A stretch of 39,452 nt of DNA from Paracoccaceae bacterium. Lineage in GTDB: Bacteria; Pseudomonadota; Alphaproteobacteria; Rhodobacterales; Rhodobacteraceae. The translations under genes were made by a program, and so were the position numbers. Under the pieces are notes generated by a model. That model was not told the DNA's origin. It was given only the letters and a program-made list of their open reading frames with translations, and did no database searches. The DNA is taken from NCBI GenBank assembly GCA_026710155.1, contig JAPORQ010000018.1, positions 1 to 39,452 of the forward strand. Reading direction: 5' to 3'. Below are positions 7,920-14,914 of this stretch, piece after piece. Position 1 is the stretch's first letter, and each line of letters starts with the position of its first letter.

Positions 7920-8095
7920 TGTGCCTGAAAAATGGCCGCCAAATTAAGTATATGATTCCCATTTTTTGTTTAAAAAATGGTTATATATACAGAAATTTCG
8001 AGTGTTTTTAATTAATTGAACTTAAGGAACAGGTTCTAGGTATTTTAGTTTTTTACTCTATCCTTCAATTGATGAATCCCGCATTCAAGTGAAGA

Positions 8096-8308
8096 ATGGG
8101 TAATCATTCTCAGTTAATTTTTTTTTGCAATAGGATAAAATCGTTGTTAGTGATATTAGGAACCCTTTTAGGAGTATGTTGGGGATATTTCCTGGCTCAT
8201 AAAAAAAGGGGATCCCGTCTGGATAAACTCCATTATGTTATATCCTTTGCAATTGCCTTTGGTTTACTGTCGTGGATCTTGACACTCTTGATCAGCTATT
8301 GGATTTGA
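8096..8308 (+). CDS. Small two-helix membrane protein, unknown function
   Basis: I do not recognise this 70-residue protein. It has two hydrophobic helices: LLVILGTLLGVCWGYFLA (about 17-34) and YVISFAIAFGLLSWI continuing into LTLLISYWI (about 47-69). They are joined by a basic loop, HKKRGSRLDKLH, that would lie in the cytoplasm. The start is uncertain: ATG 8096 gives 70 residues, but a TTG near 8141 preceded by AGGA would give a tighter protein beginning at the first helix. It ends 4 nt before the ureohydrolase start, so it is very probably the first gene of that operon. Confidence 0.55.
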   Translation: MGNHSQLIFFCNRIKSLLVILGTLLGVCWGYFLAHKKRGSRLDKLHYVISFAIAFGLLSWILTLLISYWI

Positions 8309-8312
8309 CCTG

Positions 8313-9242
8313 ATGGCAGAAAGCAAAAGTCTCCTCGGAAATTTCGGATATTCGGCAACTCCAAGCTTTTCCGGACTGCCTACCTTTTTTGGTCAACCAT
8401 ATACCCAGGATTTGCAAAATGTTGATATTGCAGTATCGGGTGTGCCTTTCGATTGTGCCACAAGCAACCGTCCCGGTACAAGGTTCGGACCGAGGGGAAT
8501 CAGGGAAGCATCCCTGTTGCAAATCCACGAACCTCCCTATGGATGGGATGTTGATGCCTTTTCCGATTACAAGATCATTGATTATGGAGATGTCCAGATC
8601 GATTACGGGGATGTTCGGGGATTTCCACAAAGACTTCAAAATCATGTGAGCAGGATTCTCGATCAAAATGTAACCTCCCTTGTTCTTGGTGGGGATCACT
8701 ATATTACCTATCCACTCCTGCAGGCACATGCAGAAATTCATGGAAGAATGTCACTTTTGCAGTTTGATGCCCATTCCGATACCTGGCAGGCCAACGAACC
8801 CACTGACATAGATCATGGAACCATGCTTTATCACGCCATCAACGAAGGATTGATTGATCCAGGGAGTTCCGTACAGGTCGGGATTAGAACTACCAATCAG
8901 GAACCCATCGGAATGAATATCATTGACTCATTCGAAGTTCATGAAAAGGGTGCACAATTTGTTGCCAACAGGATCAGGGAAATTCTGGGCAACAATCCAA
9001 CCTATCTGACCTTTGATATAGATGCGCTTGATCCGGCCTATGCGCCCGGAACTGGAACTCCGGTCTGGGGAGGTTTGACTCCCATTCAGGTTGCCGTAAT
9101 CCTAAGAAAAATCATGGGTATCAATGTGATCGGTATGGATGTTGTTGAAGTTTCACCACCTTACGATTCTTCGGGAATAACTTCATTGGCTGGAGCCCAT
9201 GTTGCGGTTGATCTTGTTTGCCTTTGGGCTTCGGGAAAATAA
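8313..9242 (+). CDS. Ureohydrolase (agmatinase/arginase family)
   Basis: Binuclear manganese hydrolase that cleaves a guanidino compound to urea and an amine. The 309 residues contain all three metal-binding signatures: GGDHY (126-130), DAHSD (152-156) and FDIDALDP (234-241), giving His129, Asp152, His154, Asp156, Asp235 and Asp237. The family includes agmatinase, guanidinobutyrase and related enzymes. The closest general pattern is agmatinase (SpeB-like), but the side-chain-binding residues cannot be assigned by eye. Its neighbours are not polyamine genes: an alcohol dehydrogenase, an enolase-superfamily dehydratase and a deoxygalactonate kinase follow. This hints at a catabolic role on an unusual guanidino or related substrate. 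ATG 8313 lies 4 nt after the upstream stop. Confidence 0.9.
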   Translation: MAESKSLLGNFGYSATPSFSGLPTFFGQPYTQDLQNVDIAVSGVPFDCATSNRPGTRFGPRGIREASLLQIHEPPYGWDVDAFSDYKIIDYGDVQIDYGDVRGFPQRLQNHVSRILDQNVTSLVLGGDHYITYPLLQAHAEIHGRMSLLQFDAHSDTWQANEPTDIDHGTMLYHAINEGLIDPGSSVQVGIRTTNQEPIGMNIIDSFEVHEKGAQFVANRIREILGNNPTYLTFDIDALDPAYAPGTGTPVWGGLTPIQVAVILRKIMGINVIGMDVVEVSPPYDSSGITSLAGAHVAVDLVCLWASGK

Positions 9243-9268
9243 ATTTGGATTTAAATTATGGAGGGGCT

Positions 9269-10345
9269 ATGAAAGCAGCTGTTTGTCGAGAATTCGGCGG
9301 GCCTCTGACCATAGAGGAGGTTTCACTCAGGGAAACCCAAAAAGACGAGGTGTTGGTCAAAATTCTGGCTTGTGCCGTCTGCCATTCGGATATTTCCTTT
9401 ATGGAAGGTGCTTGGGGAGGTTCCCTGCCTGCCGTTTATGGACATGAGGCCTCAGGAGAAATTCTGGAAGTAGGAGAAGGAGTCGAGGATTACAGTGTTG
9501 GGGACAGGGTACTGGTGACCCTTATCCGGGCCTGTTCAGAATGCATTTCCTGCAAGAAGATGGCCCCTGTTATCTGTGAAGAACCCTATGATCGAATGGC
9601 GCAGAGTCCTATCACGGGTCATGATGGTCCATTTGAACATGGTTTGAGTACAGGGGCATTTGCTGAAATGGCTCTGGTTCACCACTCACAAATTCAAAAA
9701 ATACCTCCATACCTCTCTCCTGATGTGGCAGCTCTCCTGTCCTGTGGTGTCATTACCGGTTTTGGAGCTGTACAAAATACTGCCCAAATTGAAAAGGGAA
9801 GTATCGTGGCTGTGGTTGGAGTTGGTGGAGTGGGCTTGAATAGCATTCAGGGTGCCAGAATATGTGGGGCAGAACGAATTATCGCCGTTGATATTGATGA
9901 TAGCAGGCTTGAGCAAGCCCAGGAATTTGGAGCAACCGATGTCGTTCTGGCCGATAAGACTTCACACAGGACCATACGGAAATTGACCGGAGGAAGGGGT
10001 GTTGATTATACCTTCATAACTGTTGGTGCCGGTATTGCATACAATACTGCCTTCAAGTATCTTGCCCCAAAGGGTGAAGTCATTGCTGTCGGAATGCCAC
10101 CCTCAGATGTAGTTGCCAATTGGGTTCCGGTTAATCTTGCCTATATGGGTCAATCCATTCGGGGTTCCAAAATGGGAGATGTTGTTCTCTCAAAAGATAT
10201 ACCCTTCCTGATTGACCTTTACGAAAAGGGGGAATTGCTTCTGGATGAATTGATAACCGGTACATTCCCGCTTGAACAGATCAATGAGGCGATTGAGGAA
10301 GTTAAATTGGGCAAGGTTCGTCGCAATGTGATTGTATTTGATTGA
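9269..10345 (+). CDS. Zinc-dependent medium-chain alcohol dehydrogenase
   Basis: NAD(P)-dependent MDR-family dehydrogenase oxidising an alcohol to an aldehyde or ketone. From ATG 9269, with a GGAGGGG-type ribosome binding site just upstream, the product is 358 residues. Catalytic zinc ligands are visible as Cys38 (AVCHSD), His59-Glu60 (YGHEASGE) and probably Cys160. The structural zinc loop has Cys89, 92, 95 and 103 (CSECISC and then VIC), lacking the usual glycines. The Rossmann motif GVGGVG is at 184-189. The overall pattern resembles the class III/aryl-alcohol group. Earlier in-frame TTG and similar codons would overlap the ureohydrolase and are not credible. It is the third gene of the operon, 26 nt after the ureohydrolase and 5 nt before the dehydratase. 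Confidence 0.9.
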   Translation: MKAAVCREFGGPLTIEEVSLRETQKDEVLVKILACAVCHSDISFMEGAWGGSLPAVYGHEASGEILEVGEGVEDYSVGDRVLVTLIRACSECISCKKMAPVICEEPYDRMAQSPITGHDGPFEHGLSTGAFAEMALVHHSQIQKIPPYLSPDVAALLSCGVITGFGAVQNTAQIEKGSIVAVVGVGGVGLNSIQGARICGAERIIAVDIDDSRLEQAQEFGATDVVLADKTSHRTIRKLTGGRGVDYTFITVGAGIAYNTAFKYLAPKGEVIAVGMPPSDVVANWVPVNLAYMGQSIRGSKMGDVVLSKDIPFLIDLYEKGELLLDELITGTFPLEQINEAIEEVKLGKVRRNVIVFD

Positions 10346-10350
10346 TTGTC

Positions 10351-11586
10351 ATGAAACTCGAAAATCTAGAGGTCCTCGTTGTCGAAAATCAACCTCCAGG
10401 CTGGGGAGGAAGGTATTTCATCTTCGTCAAGTTGGTTACCTCTTGTGGAATTGCCGGATATGGTGAAGTCTATTCCGCTTCCGTAGGCCCGGAAGCAATG
10501 AAGGCAGTCATTCAGGATGTTTTTGAAAGGCATTTGCTGGGGCACAACCCAGGTGACATAGAACTCATGTTTCGCCGGGCCTATTCATCTGGCTTTACCC
10601 AAAGACCCGATCTAACCGTTATCGGTGCGTTTTCAGGTCTGGAAATCGCCTGTTGGGATATCATGGGCAAAGCCCATGACCTTCCCATTTATTCCTTTCT
10701 GGGAGGTTTGGTCAATCCCAGAATCCGAACCTACAGTTACATCTATCCCCTGCCGGAACATGATTTGATGGAATTTTGGTCAAGCCCCGAGATGAATGCA
10801 GAATCTGCATTGAAAATGGTTGAGGCAGGGTTCACTGCCGTCAAGTTTGACCCGGCTGGACCCTACACGATTTATGGTGGCCATCAACCCTCCATGCGGG
10901 ACATTGAACAATCCGCTGCTTTCTGCCGTATACTTCGTGAGGTAATTGGTGATAAAGCAGACCTGCTTGTTGGCACGCATGGTCAGTTTACCACTTCGGG
11001 TGCCATCAGACTTGGCAAGAAACTGGAGGAGTTTTCCCCTCTCTGGTTTGAAGAACCGATTCCTCCTGACAACCTTGATGAGTTTTCAAAGGTGTCAAAT
11101 GCCTGCAGCATACCAATTGCCACTGGGGAAAGACTATCTACCAAGACCGAATTTGCAGCCGTATTGAAGAACGGCGGTGCATCAATACTCCAACCGGCTC
11201 TCGGCAGGTCCGGCGGCATTCTGGAGACCAAGAAAATTGCAGCCATAGCCGAGGTATTCAACGCATCCATCGCCCCACATTTATATGCTGGACCAATCGA
11301 ATGGGCAGCCAATATCCAGTTGGCAGCCTGCATACCGAATTTCCTGATTCTTGAAACCATTGGTACCGGTGGTGACTTCCATCGTCAACTGATCGGTGAT
11401 ATTCCAGTCTGGGATAATGGATATGTCATACCTCCGAAAGAACCGGGATTGGGAATTGATTTCAATGAGGAATTGGCAAGATCGCTGCCTTACAAGGGTA
11501 ATGAGCTGCATCTTGAGATGCAGAATGAACCCTGCAATTACGACAAGCCAAACTTCTTTGCTGGTGGTGCACCTCCCAAAACCTGA
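10351..11586 (+). CDS. Enolase-superfamily (mandelate racemase/muconate lactonizing) sugar-acid dehydratase or cycloisomerase
   Basis: From ATG 10351 this is a 411-residue member of the MR/MLE group, which abstracts a proton next to a carboxylate with Mg2+ help. Visible landmarks are the N-terminal capping segment (GYGEVYSASVGPEA), CWDIMGKAHDLPIYSFLGG (101-119), the barrel's KFDPAGPY (165-172), the metal-ligand Glu in WFEEPIPPDN (about 234), Glu260 in ATGERL, and His310 in APHLYAGPIEWAAN. The usual QPD-x-GG segment reads QPALGRSGG (281-289), so the Asp of the common His-Asp dyad is Ala. I recall this as a feature of a galactonate-dehydratase-like subgroup, but I cannot confirm it. The neighbouring deoxygalactonate kinase supports a hexonate dehydratase role. 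A TTG at 10342 overlaps the upstream stop and is less likely as the start. Confidence 0.85.
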   Translation: MKLENLEVLVVENQPPGWGGRYFIFVKLVTSCGIAGYGEVYSASVGPEAMKAVIQDVFERHLLGHNPGDIELMFRRAYSSGFTQRPDLTVIGAFSGLEIACWDIMGKAHDLPIYSFLGGLVNPRIRTYSYIYPLPEHDLMEFWSSPEMNAESALKMVEAGFTAVKFDPAGPYTIYGGHQPSMRDIEQSAAFCRILREVIGDKADLLVGTHGQFTTSGAIRLGKKLEEFSPLWFEEPIPPDNLDEFSKVSNACSIPIATGERLSTKTEFAAVLKNGGASILQPALGRSGGILETKKIAAIAEVFNASIAPHLYAGPIEWAANIQLAACIPNFLILETIGTGGDFHRQLIGDIPVWDNGYVIPPKEPGLGIDFNEELARSLPYKGNELHLEMQNEPCNYDKPNFFAGGAPPKT

Positions 11587-11680
11587 CTGGAACCTAAATC
11601 CAGCTTTTTTACAGAATTTTTAAAGCAGTCCAAAAACAATGAATAATGGTTAGGAATATTTCAGGATTGGAGTAATTTTC

Positions 11681-12574
11681 ATGAATTGGGTAGCCATTGA
11701 TTGGGGCACAACGAATGTCCGTTTCTGGTTGATATCAGGCAGGGGAGAATTGCTGTCCTCAAAAAATTCTCCCATGGGCATGAATCTAATCCCGCGGGAT
11801 CAGTACGAAAACCATACCATTAAAATGGTTGGGAAATGGTTTCAACCATCGAAACCGATTGAGGTCATTGCCTGTGGCATGGTGGGGGCCGCAAATGGAT
11901 GGGTAGAGGCAAAGTACCAATCAACCCCATGCCTTCCGGTATCCACTGAAAAGATAACAAAGGTTACAACGAAATCTCCAAATTTGGCGGTCAGGATTAT
12001 TCCGGGTATTGCCAGTTATACGCCCAACCATGATGTCATGCGTGGTGAAGAAACCCAGATCTGCGGTTTTCTTGGGGATAACCCTACCTTTGAGGGTGTC
12101 TTATGTTTGCCTGGTACTCATACCAAATGGGTAGAAATTAAATCAGGACGGGTGATAGGATTCACAACATTCATGACAGGCGAACTTTATGATGTGCTTA
12201 GTAAGTCCACAATTCTGCGCCATTCTGTGGATACAGACTCTTGGGACGAAAATGAATTCGTCTCTTCGGTGGAAACTTCACTTAATCATCCGGAAGAAAT
12301 TACAACAAGGCTGTTTTCAATCAGGTCAGAATCCCTGCTCGATGATTTGCAACCAGCAAATGCGACTTCCAGATTGGCTGGATTTCTTATTGGCCTTGAA
12401 CTGGCAGGCTCAAAAAAATACTGGGAAAGAAATAACATTGCCATAATCGGGTCCAAAACATTGGCACAAAATTACTTGAAAGCATTGGAACTAAATGGAA
12501 CTGACTCCAGAATAGTTGACTCAGATACATGTACCATAAAGGGTTTGGATAGAACCAGGCAACTACTGATTTGA
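11681..12574 (+). CDS. dgoK: 2-dehydro-3-deoxygalactonokinase
   Basis: Sugar-acid kinase that phosphorylates 2-keto-3-deoxygalactonate in the De Ley-Doudoroff galactonate pathway. The 297-residue protein opens with the family's phosphate-binding loop AIDWGTTNVRFWLI (5-18). It has the ACGMVGAANGWVEA block (about 64-77), RGEETQICGFLG (about 120-131), and the signature LCLPGTHTKWVEI (about 140-152) followed by FTTFMTGELYDVL. Start ATG 11681. It lies 94 nt after the dehydratase, longer than other gaps in the operon, so a secondary promoter is possible. A matching aldolase (DgoA) is not in the window and must be elsewhere. Confidence 0.92.
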   Translation: MNWVAIDWGTTNVRFWLISGRGELLSSKNSPMGMNLIPRDQYENHTIKMVGKWFQPSKPIEVIACGMVGAANGWVEAKYQSTPCLPVSTEKITKVTTKSPNLAVRIIPGIASYTPNHDVMRGEETQICGFLGDNPTFEGVLCLPGTHTKWVEIKSGRVIGFTTFMTGELYDVLSKSTILRHSVDTDSWDENEFVSSVETSLNHPEEITTRLFSIRSESLLDDLQPANATSRLAGFLIGLELAGSKKYWERNNIAIIGSKTLAQNYLKALELNGTDSRIVDSDTCTIKGLDRTRQLLI

Positions 12575-12850
12575 ATATCAAAAATACACTACGAACTAAT
12601 CATGTTGATAGATCAACACTCATCCAATTTGATTCGAAAATTTCCGTTGCATTTTTTCTTGTACAAAAATTAGCAATTTGAGATTGCGAAGGGATTATAA
12701 GAGAACCTTCAAACTTGATTTTATTCTCATCCTATTTCTGGTAGAATAAGTCCATCAAGCCATATTTTGGTTATTGCTTTACCGCTCCCATTTTTCAAAT
12801 AAAACTTTTTAAAAATCACCTCACTTATCCTCCCGCAGTAGAATGCAAGA
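12575..12850. other. Intergenic stretch after dgoK with a short palindrome
   Basis: No gene. TGTTGAT-AG-ATCAACA (about 12603-12618) is a perfect-armed palindrome starting 28 nt after the dgoK stop. It lacks a T-run, so it is a weak terminator candidate or a binding site. The rest is AT-rich and featureless up to the vapB promoter. Confidence 0.4.
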
Positions 12851-12894
12851 TTGAAATTTTTCAATTTTCCTCCTATAATATAAAATGGAGGAAA
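12851..12894 (+). promoter_or_regulatory. vapBC promoter with overlapping operator palindrome
   Basis: A -35 box TTGAAA (12851-12856), a 17-nt spacer and a consensus -10 box TATAAT (12874-12879) precede vapB. The -10 box sits in the loop of an inverted repeat: TTTCCTCC (12866-12873) and GGAGGAAA (12887-12894). The right arm is also the vapB ribosome binding site. Binding of the antitoxin or VapBC complex to this dyad would cover the -10 box, which is the usual autoregulation of such operons. The RNA could also sequester the ribosome binding site if transcription began upstream of the left arm. Confidence 0.75.
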
Positions 12895-12900
12895 TTCATC

Positions 12901-13155
12901 ATGCCATTGAATATTAAAGACGATTATACTCATGAACTTGCCCGAGAGCTTGCTTCCCTAACTGGCGAAACTCTGACTAAAGCTGTGAAGCATGCTTTGC
13001 AAGATAGGTTAAGGCTCGAAAAACAAAAACAGAGTGCTAATGGATTGGCCGATGAGTTAGATCAAATTGCCCTACAATGTGCGGCACTTCCTCAAAAAAA
13101 TCATGGCAACAGCGATGATATTATAGGTTACGATAAGTATGGATTGCCTCAATGA
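12901..13155 (+). CDS. vapB: Type II antitoxin, VapB family
   Basis: An 84-residue antitoxin. The N-terminus (PLNIKDDYTHELARELASLTG) matches the ribbon-helix-helix-like Rv0623/PSK-type VapB pattern, with the helix GETLTKAVKHALQDRL (about 27-42) following. The C-terminal half, ending DDIIGYDKYGLPQ, is the part that wraps the toxin; the IGYDxxGLP tail is typical. A strong ribosome binding site (GGAGGAAA) lies 6 nt before ATG 12901. The stop overlaps the vapC start in an ATGA arrangement. Confidence 0.92.
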   Translation: MPLNIKDDYTHELARELASLTGETLTKAVKHALQDRLRLEKQKQSANGLADELDQIALQCAALPQKNHGNSDDIIGYDKYGLPQ

Positions 13156-13550
13156 TTGTCATCGATACTTCTGCCCTTGTTGCAATTTTAGGCAACGAAA
13201 CTGAAAGACGGTTATTTAATGAAATTATCGAAGAGGCTGGATCAATAACCATCAGTGCTGCAAATTTATTGGAAGCACGTATTGTTCTGTATTCACAATC
13301 AGGAGATAATGCAATATTGGCGCTGGATTCATTCATGCTTAAAAGTAAAATGGTTGTTGCTAAGATCACCGAAGCATTAGGTGATCTTGCCTTTCAATCC
13401 TATCGCCGCTATGGAAAGGTAACAGGTCATCCAGCAGCTTTGAATTATGGTGATTGTTTCTCTTATGCTTTGGCAAAATCACTTAATGTCCCCTTGTTAT
13501 ACAAGGGCAATGATTTCATCCACACCGATGTAATTTCAGCATACGATTAA
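13152..13550 (+). CDS. vapC: Type II toxin, VapC-family PIN ribonuclease
   Basis: A 132-residue PIN-domain endoribonuclease. The acidic metal-binding residues are visible: Asp5 in MIVIDTSALVAIL, Glu41 in ANLLEARIVL, Asp101 in NYGDCFSYALAKS and Asp121 in YKGNDFIHTD. All are present, so the toxin looks intact. It begins inside the vapB stop (4-nt overlap), giving translational coupling. VapC toxins cut initiator tRNA or other structured RNAs; the target here is unknown. Confidence 0.93.
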   Translation: MIVIDTSALVAILGNETERRLFNEIIEEAGSITISAANLLEARIVLYSQSGDNAILALDSFMLKSKMVVAKITEALGDLAFQSYRRYGKVTGHPAALNYGDCFSYALAKSLNVPLLYKGNDFIHTDVISAYD

Positions 13551-14357
13551 CAACATTGATAAAATCGGTTATCAGCAATAAAAAGTAGCATCGTTTATCA
13601 CTCGAATATCAATGCGACGAAAGTTCCTGGATCTGGATATAACCAGATATTTCCATGAAATTGAATGAGTGGCATTGATCCATTCAATCAACTCAGGGGC
13701 ATATGATCATGACTTTCTGAATCCTGGTAGATTGATGATAATCTAGAATATGACTCATCAATTCGTTTTCTTTGTTGACCAAGCTTATTTTCCATGCCAG
13801 TTGACAACTCATCGATTGACCGACATTTCCAGTAATGGTTTTTTCTCGAATAGTTGCCATTGTGGATTCGGAAAACTTCACTCAGAATCTTGAGATCATG
13901 GGGTATATGGACGGCCAAACGATTAACCTATTTCACCACTTTCTGGATCGTAATCATGCCAATTTCCTTTCTGCATCAATTATATAAATCCTACTCAAAA
14001 CAACTTGTTTTACGACTTTCCTGTTTAATTTGTGGGGCGAGGTCGAATATTCCTTTTTTGGGTCTTACCCTGTTTTGGTAGGTTGGATTTGTATTGATAT
14101 GACTGAATTGACGCCAAGGATGATGATGAAACTGAAATGCAACCGGCTAATTTGTCATGCTTCAAATCCTTTGGCCTAAAGACACATTGTAATGAATGAA
14201 AGATTTTATGGGCTGCTTTGCAAAAGATCATCAACTACCTTGTTTACTGCGCATTGAAGGGCTTTGGGAGGTGGAATGATTTGATGACTTGTTATTTACC
14301 CAGCATAATTTGGTGAAGAACCCCTTTTTTATATAACTGACTTGTCTGGAAATAAGG
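13551..14357. other. 800-bp gene-poor region between vapC and soxG
   Basis: No convincing gene on either strand. Two short overlapping minus-strand frames at 13688-13918 read like pieces of one eroded protein (AVHIPHDLKILSEVFRIHNG; ENKLGQQRKRIDESYS), but I cannot place them. There is no clear terminator for vapC, nor one for the converging sox operon. It is probably a graveyard of a lost gene. Confidence 0.45.
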
Positions 14358-14903
14358 TTAGAATATTGATGGAATTTCACTAGGTATGGATGAAACTTCA
14401 AAAAGCCGTTGGGCATATTCTGACTCGGACCTCCGACAGATCATAAACCACTTGGTTTCAGACTCAAACCAAAAAGCAACAGCAATCTGTCCAAATCTGG
14501 TTCGCCGAAATGTCCCCTTTCTCATTTTATCCCTGTTCAGATCAATTGGAGTGTTCTTGGCCAGAACCTCCCTGATAAAATTTCCTTCTATTTCAAAAAC
14601 CGAACGCAAATCACTGATATCCCATATGAGGGTATCTTCTTCACCCATTTTTTGATTCAGGTCTTCGATCAGTTCTCCTACCCGTTCAAGAGGTACAAAC
14701 AACAGCAATTCGTCTGGTGACATCCAGGCTAGTGATGTTTGATCCTCGGTGCTGATTTTTCCCCGGGCTGGTACCTTTACCCCGTTTACCTCAACAATTG
14801 CATTTTGCAGCGTTTTTGACTTGAGATCACCACGAAACAGTATCATCCCAATATCATCGAGCATGTTTAGTTTTGGTGTATTTCCAACAGTTGATTTAGC
14901 CAT
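14358..14903 (-). CDS. soxG: Sarcosine oxidase, gamma subunit
   Basis: A 181-residue last gene of the sox operon. The gamma subunit folds like part of a GcvT-type domain and caps the heterotetramer at the folate-binding end. Recognisable parts are LDDIGMILFRGD (about 15-26), SLAWMSPDELLLFVP (about 57-71), the WDISDLRSVFEIEGNF block (about 94-109) and TFRRTRFGQIAVAFW with the tail YAQRLFEVSS. It starts 11 nt after the soxA stop. Weakly conserved as a family, so the assignment leans on position as well as sequence. Confidence 0.9.
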   Translation of the reverse strand: MAKSTVGNTPKLNMLDDIGMILFRGDLKSKTLQNAIVEVNGVKVPARGKISTEDQTSLAWMSPDELLLFVPLERVGELIEDLNQKMGEEDTLIWDISDLRSVFEIEGNFIREVLAKNTPIDLNRDKMRKGTFRRTRFGQIAVAFWFESETKWFMICRRSESEYAQRLFEVSSIPSEIPSIF

Positions 14904-14914
14904 ATGTATTTTAC

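Larger units (their letters stand above)
6675..8095. other. 1.4-kb gene-poor scar between monooxygenase and ureohydrolase operon
   Basis: No intact gene was found. From left to right it holds about 600 bp with nothing recognisable, then a terminator at 7313-7343, a broken secreted-protein start at 7413, a decayed serine recombinase at about 7480-7870 and a 22-bp palindrome at 7898-7919 (each listed separately). The sequence GGAACAGGTTC occurs near both ends (about 6858 and 8026), possibly by chance. Confidence 0.6.

Noticed and set aside
6858-8037. GGAACAGGTTC near both ends of the gene-poor scar
   Set aside because: 11 bp shared and flanks differ; too short to call a target duplication or attachment pair.
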